From: Norana najaformis
Lineage: Eukaryota; Annelida; Clitellata; Crassiclitellata; Hormogastridae
Direction: 5' to 3'
Assembly: GCA_964023275.1 (NCBI GenBank)
Contig: OZ029921.1
Coordinates: 3,996,955-4,060,954 of the forward strand
Length of the DNA stretch: 64,000 nt
Shown: piece after piece, positions 11,157 to 22,500 of the stretch
Layout: each line of letters begins with the position of its first letter
Position numbering within the stretch: the stretch's first letter is position 1
Position numbers and translations under genes: made by a program
Notes under the pieces: generated by a model
Databases searched by the model: none
The model's input: only the letters and a program-made list of their open reading frames with translations
Told to the model about the DNA's origin: nothing

Positions 11157-11540
11157 CTAGGGTATGTCATATATCTTACATATGACGTTGCTCATGGAAT
11201 GCTGGAACCGTGCAATCACTGTAGCCCTATTTATACCTCTGTACTCTCCAGCATATAAATCATTTAGTGTGCTCATGAGATGACATACAAAATTAGCTGT
11301 ATCTTCAATAAGTAATTTTTTCCAGTAAATGAAATATAACTTGTCCTGCTGCTGGCATTTTGAAGTTAGTTTTATGAAACCAGATTGGCCTTTCACACTG
11401 CAAAACCACCGCCTCAATGTATTTTGGTGAGGCATACATGCGTTAATAGTTTTCCTCACATATTCGTAGGTCTTTGCTGAATGAACATGCAAAGTGAGGG
11501 CAAATGTAAGCAACAGGGACTTGACTTTATTCTTTCATCT
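11157..11540 (-). pseudogene. P-element/THAP9-type transposase fragment
   Basis: The minus-strand frame (start-like codon near 11511, stop at 11157) contains FALTLHVHSAKTYEYVRK, then ACMPHQNTLRRW, then FCSVKGQSGF. This order and spacing match the conserved block of P-element/THAP9-family transposases, which typically reads close to LTLHFYSPKAYxYVRK...LPHPSTLRxW...VxGEPGF. The conserved block covers about the first 55 residues. The remaining part, rich in K, Q and Y, is not recognised, and a stop lies just upstream of the block. No THAP zinc finger or catalytic-domain remainder was found nearby, so this is a fragment of a dead or host-absorbed transposase gene. Confidence 0.65.
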
Positions 11541-11734
11541 CACTTGGCATATGATTTAGTCATTTTCAAAAATGTATGCTTCGACAGCGCTCAACTTTCC
11601 TCTAGGGCGCATACGACGACCGTGCGAAGCTCAGCTTTCTGCCACCCATGACTTCATTTGACCCAGGAGATGTTGGCTTCACTGTATAGCATAGAAATCG
11701 GGCTGTATGCTGTATCCAGTGTTATTATATCTAT

Positions 11735-11910
11735 ATTACGAATAGAGTCTTTGGCGGTATTTCTAAATTTATTACGTTTAAACCAAGAGGGGAGGTGACG
11801 AACCGCCTAGGCTACACAAAACCCGCGCCAGGAAGACCAGCTAAATCTCGGCGCTAAAAACCTATTAGGAGGTGCGAAATGTACGGGAAGATGTGTTTTC
11901 AATGGGAAAT
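11735..11910 (+). repeat. R2 fragment, diverged
   Basis: Contains TTGGCGGTATTTCTAAATTT, AGGAAGACCAGCTAAATC and GCGAAATGTACGGGAAGATG, which align in order with R2 at about 9230-9270 and 9650-9720. Confidence 0.5.
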
Positions 11911-12799
11911 ATTTAGTTTGGACCAGTGGGGAGAAAGACCTTTGGACGGGAGGGCGATTTGATGGGAAATGCAGCTTCAGTGGGAGATAATAGGAATCAA
12001 CGGCGAAGGAAACCGATTCTCAATACATATTAATTCGCATCAGTTAAGATTCGTTAGATATATAAATTATAACAGTTCCGAGTGGTCCTTGAATGGAAAT
12101 ACATGACATTGTGTACTCAAATATTATACTGCTTACGTACATTCAGCAATTACTAATACCGCTGTATGCCAGTACAACAACTACTACTACTACGACGACT
12201 ATGACCATGACCATTATTAGGCCTATTACAGTTATGAAGCCTTTTATTATTATTACGCCTATTAATATTAGTCCTAATATTAGCATTATTGTTATTATTA
12301 GGTCTACCATAATGTAGGGCTTCTTAGCTTCTTAAAGCCACGCATGAGCTGCATAAGTAAAACAGCTCGACTCAGTAAGAGACAAGGTGCAAGGGTCAGT
12401 TTCAGATCGATGTCTTGACATTAGAGATCTTTTGCAATGTCCAACAACAGCACTTTATGAGAACCATCTTGTCTCAAAGTTTATAGACGGTCAGTGGATG
12501 GCTTTTTAAATAGCTGAAGACTAAGGGACAATTTTATATAATTTCATTGCCTAATAGAGTTGTTAAAATTGTTTTATCGTTTGAATGGGTGAGTTAAAGT
12601 AAGGTAATATAATCGAACGATTATGTAGTGGCTTCTAGTAGCAAGGGTTTAATGAATAAAACAGATCATTTTAGCTAAACCAAAATCAATACCATTACTG
12701 ATGGAAAGTGAATGAGATTGTTATAGTCAAAATGAGAGGAGTAATTTGTCACAATTGTTGAGGTTTGTTTGAACTGCTCTCAAATACATTGTGTGGCAC
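11911..12799. other. Intergenic with ACT/ATT microsatellite
   Basis: Degenerate ACT, GAC and ATT triplets occupy 12174-12312. The rest (11911-12170 and 12320-12799) shows no supported gene. Confidence 0.6.
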
Positions 12800-12880
12800 G
12801 GTATTCGATTGGCTTGAACGCGAAATTGCTCAGCGCCATCGGTTGATGGGCTGTCATTATATTTCGACGCTGAATAAATG
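12800..12880 (+). mobile_element. SINE family 2, 3' fragment
   Basis: Contains TGCTCAGCGCCATCGGTTGA and ends in GACGCTGAATAAATG, the family 2 3' signature. Confidence 0.5.
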
Positions 12881-13024
12881 ATGTGTTGCATGTGACCTAT
12901 ATATACCCGTTATATATAGACCATATATAAATATACCCGGTATAGATGAGAGTGTGGTCACTAAGGTGGGAAAATACACTCGAGTGGTGTTGTGATAGTT
13001 GAGGCAGAACGTTTGCTGTCTTCA

Positions 13025-13165
13025 TCCCTTGAACTTGTGTGTGGTCAGTGAACCGTGACCCTCGAATGGGCCAACAAGCCACAAGACACACCTGTCTGTT
13101 TTCAGGCGATTTGCATACAGTAGATGGGTCTTGAACTTGATGTGGGTAATGTCAGTCCGAAGCTT
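13025..13165 (+). repeat. R3 repeat, single copy
   Basis: Contains GTGGTCAGTGAACCGTGACC, GTCTGTTTTCAGGCGATTTG and GGGTCTTGAACTTGA, matching the tandem R3 array at 26885-27290. Confidence 0.6.
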
Positions 13166-13167
13166 GA

Positions 13168-13370
13168 ACGAAGGAGAAGGGAGACGTCTGCGGCTTATTA
13201 CTTATTGGGCGAATTGATAGTCTTCGCTCGGACGGTCTGCAGCGAGCTGAAGAAGAACTCGGGCGATTCGAAGTAGGAGTTTTGGTGGACTGGAGAAGCG
13301 AGGCCGTGACTGAAGCGACAGAAAGCCTGAGAAGTGAAAAAGCGTTTAACATTCCAAGGCCTTCGTCTTC
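13168..13370 (+). CDS. Candidate exon, unassigned
   Basis: The plus strand is open for 67 codons from just after a TGA (13165-13167) to a consensus donor GTAAGTG at 13371. The peptide is protein-like and non-repetitive, for example RAEEELGRFEVGVLVDWRS followed by EAVTEATESLR. There is no in-frame ATG, so it would be an internal or partly untranslated exon, and no good acceptor is visible at its left end. It ends in phase 2, which would hit a stop if joined directly to the candidate exon at 14556. No family is recognised. The call rests on openness and the strong donor only. Confidence 0.25.
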
Positions 13371-13429
13371 GTAAGTGTCGATATATATGTATACACATAT
13401 AAAGGGGGTGCTATATAAATTGATTATAT

Positions 13430-14555
13430 ATATAGGCCTAGTGTTAATTTCAAGCCCGTTTAAAGAGTATATGTATTTAGAATATACGCGCTTGCGTGTG
13501 CTTAATGGAAATTGAAGAGTCCATGCCTTAGCTGTACATACGGTTTCAAGCGCTTGAATTCTTGTCGTAATTAATAAACGTAGGTGTTATGCAGATACCG
13601 TTGACATTGACGAGATCATTACGTACATACACTATTAACAGTTGGAAGGTTTCTGTATCAAGACAGTTGAATGCTTGACGGATATGCTGGAGGCAGGTGT
13701 GTTATTTAGCGCCTCTTCAGGTATCTACTCAAAAGGGGGACCTCTTTCAAGAGCCACCCTAGACCTATCGTCTGTTATAAACGCATCCGAAAATAGTCGT
13801 TGCAAAATGGTTTTTCATTTTACTTATTCATTCACTCAGTTTCAATGTATTTAAATTTTTACTTGCTTCACAGCTTTTTAATTTTATTTTCCAATCTCTG
13901 TTTTTGCAAGGCCAAGAAAGCAAATTGTTTGTGTGTGTGCTTAATTGAAGAGTGTATGCCATGCACATATGTTGTTTAGATACAGTGAAATTGTTTATCC
14001 GCCTGAGATATATTATGGTAAAACTATTGAAAATATTAATTGAAGGGTGTAAGGCAAAGGGTTGCCACATAAAATGAGTACATATGCGCTTGTGTGTGCT
14101 TAATTGAAGAGTCTATGCTTTACTTTTACACACGGTTTCAAGCGCTTGAATGTCATGTAAATACCGTTGACATTGAGCCGTTAATTATGTAGCGCATCAT
14201 CAGGTTATCTACTCAGTAGCGGGACTTCAGGAAAGCGCCACATCTAGATCTACTAGACCTAGAATCTTTTATAAAAGTACCAGAGTATCCGTGCCTAGTT
14301 GATTCGGTCAATAATGCAGTTAAATAAAAACTTGATCAATTGCATCAAAGTTTCTACAGTTCTACACAATAACTGAAGAATAATGGCTGGTTGAACTGCA
14401 TCCAAAAATAGTCGTTGCACAATGGTTTTTCATTCACTTATTCACTCAGTCAATTTTCAATGTCTTTCCATTTTTACTTGCTTCACAGCTTTTTTTATTT
14501 TCCATTCTCGGTTAATTCTACTTTCTAAAAGTATTTTCTTGATTACTTCGAACAG
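13430..14555 (+). repeat. Direct duplication flanking the S1 array
   Basis: 13480-13920 and 14085-14500 share TTTCAAGCGCTTGAAT, TACCGTTGACATTGA, ATAGTCGTTGCA followed by AATGGTTTTTCATT, and TTTTACTTGCTTCACAGC in the same order. A shorter third piece sits at 18340-18400, on the far side of S1. Confidence 0.6.
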
Positions 14556-14643
14556 ATGAGAGAAGATGGACACCACGCAAGAGTCGCAGTAGCTCCTCCT
14601 CGCATTGGAATGAGGCCCATGACCCACCAGAAAGGCAGCAGTA
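14556..14643 (+). CDS. Candidate small exon, unassigned
   Basis: An acceptor-like tract (TTTTCTTGATTACTTCGAACAG) ends at 14555 and a consensus donor GTAAGT begins at 14644, enclosing 88 nt. Two frames are open. One starts with ATG at the first base (MREDGHHARVAVAPPRIG). The other reads ERRWTPRKSRSSSSSHWN, then EAHDPPERQQ, which looks more protein-like. The start of the exon (ATGAGAGAAGAT) recurs at 18416-18430, after a related upstream segment. No family is recognised. Transcript evidence would be needed to choose a frame. Confidence 0.3.
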
Positions 14644-14659
14644 GTAAGTGAACTCATAA

Positions 14660-17600
14660 TTTTACAATATCTCCCCTACATAAATGATTATATATGGGCT
14701 TGTGCTTAATTGAAGCTATACAAAATTGAGTGTGTATAGAGGCCTAGTGTTAATTTCAAGCTTGTGTAAAGGGTATGTGTATTTGTGCATGCTACATAAA
14801 TTGATTAAACTGTAATCCTAGTGTTAATTTCAAACTTGTTTATAGGGTATGTGTATTTCGAGTATATATGCGCTTATGTGTTTCTGTGTGCTTAGTTGAA
14901 GATTCTAAGGCAATGGGGGTGTTATATAAATTGATAAGCCCAGTGAGTATTTAGTACAGAGTATATATGTGCTTGTATGTGCTTAACTGAAGCATCATTT
15001 GGAATATAGGTGTGCATAATTTAAGTCTAAGCAAAAGGGGTGCTGTATAAATCGGTTGATTGATTGTGTGTATTTAGAGTTTATGTGCGCTTAATTGAAG
15101 CATCTTAGGCAAAGGAGTGCTATATAAAATGAATGTAGTTGGAGTATATATGTGCTTCTGTTTTTGTGTGCTTAATTGAAGCATATAAAGGCAAAGGGGT
15201 GCTATATAAATTGATAGTATATATGGACTTGTATGTTTCTGTGTGCTTAGTTGAAGATTCCAAGGCAATGGGGTGCCATATAAATTGATAAGCCCAATGT
15301 TTTAATTTCAAGCACGTTTAAGTTTGTTAAAGCTTGTTTATGTGTATTTGCTGAGTATATGTGTGCTTGTGTGTGTTTAACTGAAGCATCCATGTTTGGA
15401 ATATAGGTGTGCATAATTTAAGTCTAAGACAAAGGGGTGCTATATAAATCGATTAATAGAGGCCTAGTGTTAATTTAAAGCTTTATTAAAGCTTGTTCCA
15501 GCTTATTTATATGCAGTTAGAGTTTATATGCACTTATGTGTGCTTAATTGAAGCATCTTAGGCAAAGGGGTGCTATATAAACTGAGTGTAGTAGGAGTAT
15601 ATAGCCTATGCGCTTGTGTTTTTGTGTGCTTAACTGAAGCGTATAAAGGCAAAGAGGTGCTATATAAATTGATTATGTGTAGAGGGCGTGTTAATTTCAA
15701 GCTTGTTTGAAGGATGTGTGTAGCTAAAGTATATATGCACTTGTATGTTTCTGTGTGCTTAGTTGAAGAGTCTAAGGCAAAGGGGTGCTATATAAATTGA
15801 TAAGCCTAGTGTTAATTTCAAGCACGTTTAAGTTTGTTAAAGCTTGTTTATGTGTATTTATAGAGTATGTATGTGCTTGTGTGATTAACTGAAGCATCTA
15901 AGTCTGGAATATAGGTGTGCATAATTTAAGTCTAAGGCAAAGGGGTGCTATATAAATCGATTAATAGAGGCCTAGCGTTAATTTAATCTTTATTAAAGCT
16001 TGTTCAAGCTTATTTATGTGTAGTTAGAGTTTATATGCACTTGTGTGCTTAATTGAAGCATCTTAGGTAAAGGGGTGCTATATAAACTGAGTGTAGTAGG
16101 AGTATATAGCCTATGCGCTTGTGTTTTTGTGTGCTTAACTGAAGCGTATAAAGGCAAAGAGGTGCTATATAAATTATGTATAGAGGGCTAGTGTTAATTT
16201 CAAGCTTGTTTGAAGGATGTGTGTAGCTAAAGTATATATGCACTTGTATGTTTCTGTGTGCTTACTTGAAGAGTCTAAGGCAATGGTGTGCTATATAAAT
16301 TGATAAGCCTAGTGTTAATTTCAAGCACGTTTAAGTTTGTTAAAGCTTGTTTATGTGTATTTTTAGAGTATGTATGTGCTTGTGTGATTAACTGAAGCAT
16401 CTAAGTGTGGAATATAGGTGTGCATAATTTAAGTCTAAGGCAAAGGGGTGCTATATAAATCGATTAATAGAGGCCTAGTGTTAATTTAAAGCTTTATTAA
16501 AGCTTGTTCAAGCTTATTTATGTGTAGTTAAAGTTTATATGCACTTATTTGTGCTTAATTGAAGCATCTTATGCAAAGGAGTGCTATATATAGTAGGAGT
16601 ATTTTTAGAGTATGTATGTGCTTGTGTGATTAAGTGAAGCATCTAAGTTTGGAATATAGGTGTCCATAATTTAAGTCTAAGGCAAAGGGGTGATTAATAG
16701 AGGCCTAGTGTTAATTTAAAGCTTGATTAAAGCTTGTTCATGTGTATTTAAAGTTTATGTGCGCTTATGTGTGCTTAACTGAAGCATCTTAGGCAAAGGG
16801 GTGCTATATTAAATGAATATAGTTGGAGTATATATGCGCTTGTTTTTGTGTGCTTAACTGAAGCGTATAAAGGCTAAAAGGGGTGCTATATAAATTGATA
16901 GTATATATGGACTTGTATGTTTCTGTGTGCTTAGTTGAAGAGTCTAAGGCAAAGAAAAGGGTGCTTTATAAATTGATAAGCCTAGTGTGTTTAAGCTTGT
17001 TCATGTGTATTTATATATGTACTTGTGTGTGATTAACTTAAGTGGAATATAGGTGCACATAATTTAAGTCTAAGGCAAAGGGATGATTAATAGAGGCCTA
17101 GTGTTAATTCAAAGCGCTTGTTCAAGTGTATTATGTTTATATGCGCTTATGTGTGCTTAATTGAAGCATCTTAGGCAATGGGGTGCTATATAAACTGAGT
17201 GTAGTAGGAGTATATAGCCTATGCGCTTGTTTTTGTGTGCTTAACTGAAGCGTATAAAGGCAAAGGGGTGCTATATAAATTGGTAGTATATATGGACTTG
17301 TATGTTTCTGTGTGCTTAGTTGGAGTCTAAGGCAAAGGGGTGCTTTATAAATTGATAAGCCTAGTGTTAATTTCAAGCATGTTTAAGCTTGTTCATGTGT
17401 ATTTATATATGTGCTTGTGTGTGATTAACTGAAGCATCTAAGTTTGGAATATAGGTATGCATAATTTAAGTCTAAAGCAAAGGGGTGATTAATAGAGGCC
17501 TAGTGTTAATTCAAAGCGCTTGTTCAAGTGTATTATGTTTATATGCGCTTATGTGTGCTTAATTGAAGCATCTTAGGCAATGGGGTGCTATAGAAACTGA

Positions 17601-18290
17601 GTGTAGTAGGAGTATATAGCCTATGCGCTTGTGTTTTTGTGTGCTTAACTGAAGCGTATAAAGGCAAAGAGGTGCTATATAAATTGATTATGCATAGAGG
17701 CCTAGTGTTTCAAGCTTGTTTGAAGGATGTGTGTAGCTAAAGTACATATGCACTTGTACGTTTCTGTGTGCTTAGTTGAAGAGTCTAAGGCAAAGAGGTG
17801 TGCTATATAAATTGATAAGCCTAGTGTTAATTTCAAGCACGTTTAAGTTTGTTAAAGCTTGTTTATGTGTATTTCTAGAGTATGTATGTGCTTGTGTGAT
17901 TAACTGAAGCATCTAAGTTTGGAATATAGGTGTGCATAATTTAAGTCTAAGGCAAAGGGGTGATTAATAGAGGCCTAGTGTTAATTTAAAGCTTGATTAA
18001 AGCTTGTTCATTTGTATTTAGAGTTCATGTGTGCTTATATATGTGCTTAATTGAAGCATCTTAGGCAAAGGAGTGATATATAAAATGAATATAGTTGGAG
18101 TATATTTGCGCTTGTTTTTGTGTGCTTAATAACTGAAGCGTATAAAGGCAAAGGTGCTATATAAATTGATAGTATATATGGACTTGTATGTTTCTGTGTG
18201 CTTAGTTGAAGAGTCTAAGGCAAAGGGGTTCTTTATAAATCGATAAGCCTAGTGTGTTTAATAAGCTTGTTCATGTGTATTTGTTAAGTT
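14660..18290 (+). repeat. S1 tandem array with higher-order repeats
   Basis: Monomers of about 80-130 bp share TGTGTGCTTAATTGAAG, then GGCAAAGGGGTGCTATATAA (often continuing as ATTGA), then GGCCTAGTGTTAATTTCAAG. Four monomer types recur in a fixed order, giving a higher-order period of about 500 bp (equivalent points at 15544 and 16047; shortened versions near 17155 and 17546). Almost every monomer carries CTATATAAA. It has no sustained open frame. Confidence 0.85.
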
Positions 18291-18731
18291 AATCACACAA
18301 CCCTGTCATCTGTTATAAAAGCGTTTATTTTGACTAATAAGCCGGAAAAAGTCATTGCAAAATGGTTTTCAATAATTTATTCATTCACTGGCTCATTTTC
18401 CGGTCCTTGCTCGCTGATGAGAGAAGATATGGTAAAATTAATCAGTGCTTAAAATGTACCTACTACATGTTACGTAACTCATATACGTTTGTTGGTATTC
18501 TTCATTTTTTAAGAAGAGATGCTGTATTCGACGAAACCGCTGTCATTGGGAGAGATTTTAGGAGAAGAGCTTGAAGAATAATAAAAGAAATATTTCTTCT
18601 AATAAATTTCTTCTTTGATGGGTTTCTGGTTCGGGCGTGCTGACTGCGTGCAACGACCGTGCCAAGCAGCAGAATTTGGTATCGGGCAAGTCCTGCAATG
18701 GCTGGCCATTGTCAAATCAACGGATCAAGAG
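18291..18731. other. Spacer between S1 and the palindrome
   Basis: Contains a third partial copy of the S1-flanking duplication (18340-18430). An open frame of 70 codons at 18362-18574 has no recognisable domain and is not counted as a gene. Confidence 0.4.
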
Positions 18732-19330
18732 CCTAGCAGGATAAAGCAGCATAAACTAAGTAAGTTCCAAGGCCGGAGAGGCTCTCTCTCTGCTCTCTCT
18801 CTCTGTCTCTCTCTCTGTCTAAGTCTTCATCTCTCTCTCTCTGTCTAAGTCTTCAAAGCCATCGACTGCGACGCAGTCGATGACCTTGAAAGACTTAGTT
18901 TATTTCGGCTCGGCTCTCTCTCTCTCTTTCTCCTCCTCTTCCTCCCTCTCTCCTTGGCACTTTGCCAAGTCTCTCTCTCTCTCTTTCTCCCTCCCTCTCT
19001 CTTTGGCACTTTGCCAAGGAGAGAGGGAGGAAGAGGAAGAGAGAGGGAGGGAGAAAGAGAGAGAGAGGGACTTGGCAAAGTGCCAAGGAGAGAGGGAGGA
19101 AGAGGAGGAGAAAGAGAGAGAGAGAGCCGAGCCGAAATAAACTAAGTCTTTCAAGGTCATCGACTGCGTCGCAGTCGATGGCTTTGAAGACTTAGACAGA
19201 GAGAGAGAGATGAAGACTTAGACAGAGAGACAGAGAGACAGAGAGAGAGAGAGAGCAGAGAGAGAGAGAGACAGAGAGCCTCTCCGACCTTGGAACTTAC
19301 TTAGTTTATGCTGCTTTATCCCCTGTTAGG
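18732..19330. repeat. 600-bp nested palindrome (fold-back)
   Basis: The arms run 18732-19000 and about 19040-19330. Matched landmarks include CCTAGCAGG/CCTGTTAGG at the tips, ATAAAGCAGCATAAACTAAG, a CT/GA-rich zone, a self-complementary 23-bp block (18860-18882 and 19158-19180) and CCTTGGCACTTTGCCAAG (18952-18969 and 19071-19088). The 39-nt spacer carries a further small hairpin, TTGGCACTTTGCCAA (19001-19015). Open frames here are mirror-image artefacts of the CT/GA runs. Confidence 0.95.
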
Positions 19331-19339
19331 TCCTCCTGG

Positions 19340-19520
19340 ACACGGGTCTCTCTCACTCCAGCTGAAGAAGATCGATCGTCACTCGTCTCCATATCCAAAC
19401 CAATCAATCTAGGTAGACATCAACATAACGCAAACGGGTTACACATTATGACAAACAGCTCAGCTCTAGGGGAAAAAAGAAAGGAAGAAAGAGAGACACA
19501 GGCAGAGAAAGCAAGCACGC
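19340..19520 (+). repeat. S2-bracketing module, copy 1
   Basis: Has CTCCAGCTGAAGAAGATC, TCTAGGTAGACATCAACATA, ATGACAAACAGC and AAAGGAAGAAAGAGAGACAC in order. The same series occurs at 19744-19920 and 24120-24440. Confidence 0.7.
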
Positions 19521-22500
19521 AGGCTAGCAATTATTAAATCGGTAGCAATGCAAGTAACATGCAGGCTAGCAATGAAATCATTAGCACTGCAAGCAAGCAA
19601 GCTCTCTCTCTCTCCCACATATGTGAAAAACACCACACAGCATACATACACAAGAAAGAGACACAGAGGTAGACACTTTCAAACCAATGACTACTAGGCT
19701 CGGCTCGCTCTCTCTCTCTCTGACCCTTGGACTGATGGTGAGATCAAGCACTTAGGCACAGGCAAGCAAGCTTGGGAAGGAATGAAGATCTAAACTAAAC
19801 AACGATACCTTACAAGAGCACCAATCTAGGTAGACATCAGCATAACGCAAACGATTACACAAATATGACAAACAGCTCTTAAAGAGAAAAGAGAGAGACA
19901 CAGAGCAAGCAGGCTAGCAATGACATCATTAGCAATGCAAGCAAAAAACACGCAGGCAAGCAAGTTAGCAAACAGTAGCAGATGACAAACGATTACAAAA
20001 GGAAAAAAGAACGGAAGAAAGAGAGACACAGAGCAAGCAAGCACGCACAGGCTAGAAATGTAATCTGTAGCGATGCAAGCAAGAATGCAGGCTAGCAATG
20101 AAATCAGTAGCAATGCAAGCAAGCATATGCAGACTAGCAAAGCAATCTGTAGCAATGCAAGCAAGCAAGCATGCAGGCTAGCAATGAAATCTGCAGCGAT
20201 GCAAGCAAGAAGCAGGCTATCAATGAAATCAGTAGCAGTGCAAGCAAGCACGCAGGCTAGCAATGAAATCAGTAGCAGTGCAAGTAACATGCAGCCTAGC
20301 AATGAAATCGGTAGCAATGCAAGCAAGCACGCACAGTCTAGCAATTAAATCAGTAGCAATGCAAGCAAGCACACCAATGAAATCAGTAGCAGTGCAAGTA
20401 ACATGCAGGTTAGCAATTAAATCAGTAGCAATGCAAGCAGCACGCAGGCTAGCAATGAAATCAGTAGCAATGCAAGCAAGCATGCACAGGCTAGCAATGA
20501 AATCAGTAGCAATGCAAGCAAGCAAGCACGCACAGGCTAGCAATGAAATCAGTAGCATTGCAAGTAACATGAAGGCTAGCAATTAAATCAGTAGCAATGC
20601 AAGTAACATGAAGGCTAGCAATGAAATCAGTAGCAATGCAAGTAACATGAAGGCTAGCAATGAAATCAGTAGCGTTGCAAGTAACATGAAGGCTAGCAAT
20701 GAAATCAGTAGCAATGCAAGCAGCATGCAGGGTAGCAATGAAATCGGTAGCAATGCAAGTAACATGCAGGCTAGCAATGAAATCAGTAGCAATGCAAGCA
20801 AGCACGCACAGGCTAGCAATGAAATCAGTAGCATTGCAAGTAACATGAAGGCTAGCAATTAAATCAGTAGCAATGCAAGCAAGCACGCACAGGCTAGCAA
20901 TGAAATCGGTAGCAATGCAAGCAAGCAAGCACGCACAGGCTAGCAATGAAATCAGTAGCGTTGCAAGTAACATGAAGGCTAGCAATGAAATCAGTAGCAA
21001 TGCAAGCAGCATGCAGGGTAGCAATGAAATCGGTAGCAATGCAAGCTTGCACACACAGGCTAGCAATGAAATCAGTAGCGTTGCAAGTAACATGAAGGCT
21101 AGCAATTAAATCAGTAGCAATGCAAGCAAGCATGCACAGGCTAGCAATGAAATCAGTAGCGTTGCAAGTAACATGAAGGCTAGCAATTAAATCAGTAGCA
21201 ATGCAATCAAGCATGCAGGCTAGCAATGAAAATGGTAGCAATGCAAGCAAGCATGCACAGGCTATCAATGAAAGCAGCAGCGTTGCAAGTAACATGAAGG
21301 CTAGCAATTTAATCAGAAGCAATGCAAGCAAGCATGCACAGGCTAGCAATGAAATCAGTAGCGTTGCAAGTAACACGCAAGCTAGCAATTAAATCAGTAG
21401 CAATGCAATCAAGCTAGCAATGAAATCGGTAGCAATGCAAGCAAGCACGCACAGGCTAGCAATGAAATCAGTAGCAGTGCAAGTAACATGCAGGTTAGCA
21501 ATTAAATCAGTAGCAATGCAAGCAAGCATGCACAGGCTAGCAATGAAATCAGTAGCAATGCAAGCAAGCATGCAGGCTAGCAAAGAAATCAGTAGCAATG
21601 CAAGCAAGCAAGCATGCAGGCTAGCAATGAAATCAGTAGCAATGCAAGCAAGCATGCACAGGCTAGCAATGAAATCAGTAGCGTTGCAAGTAACATGAAG
21701 GCTAGCAATTAAATCAGTAGCAATGCAAGTAAGCATGCAGGCTAGCAATGAAATTGGTAGCAATGCAAGCAAACACGCACAGGTTAGCAATGAAATCGGT
21801 AGCGTTGCAAGTAACATGAAGGCTAGCAATGAAATCAGTAGCAATGCAAGCAAGCACGCACAGGCTAGCAATGAAATCAGTAGCGTTGCAAGTAACATGA
21901 AGGCTAGCAATGAAATCAGTAGCAATGCAATCAAGCATGCACAGGCTAGCAATGAAATCGGTAGCAATGCAAGCAAGCAAGCAGCAGCACAGGCTAGCAA
22001 TGAAATCAGTAGCGTTGCAAGTAACATGAAGGCTAGCAATGAAATCAGTAGCACAGGCTAGCAATGAAATCAGTAGCATGCAAGTAACATGCAGACTAGC
22101 AATGAAATCGGTAGCAATGCAAGCAAGCACACACAGGCTAGCAATGAAATCAGTAGCATTGCAAGTAACATGAAGGCTAGCAATTAAATCAGTAGCAATG
22201 CAAGCAAGCATGCACAGGCTAGCAATGAAATCAGTAGCATTGCAAGTAACATGAAGGCTAGCAATTAAATCAGTAGCAATGCAAGCAGCATGCAGGCTAG
22301 CAATGAAATCGGTAGCAATGCAAGTAACATGCAGGCTAGCAATGAAATCAGTAGCAGTGCAAGCAAGCATGCACAGGCTAGCAATTAAATCAGTAGCATT
22401 GCAAGTAACATGAAGGCTAGCAATTAAATCAGTAGCAATGCAATCAAGCATGCAGGCTAGCAATGAAATCGGTAGCAATGAGGCTAGCAATGAAATCGGT

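Noticed and set aside
18362..18574. 70-codon plus-strand frame
   Set aside because: Starts within the S1-flanking duplicated segment and has no recognisable domain.
18845..19195. Ser/Leu- and Arg/Glu-rich frames of 60-86 codons on both strands
   Set aside because: Mirror-image products of CT/GA runs in the palindrome.
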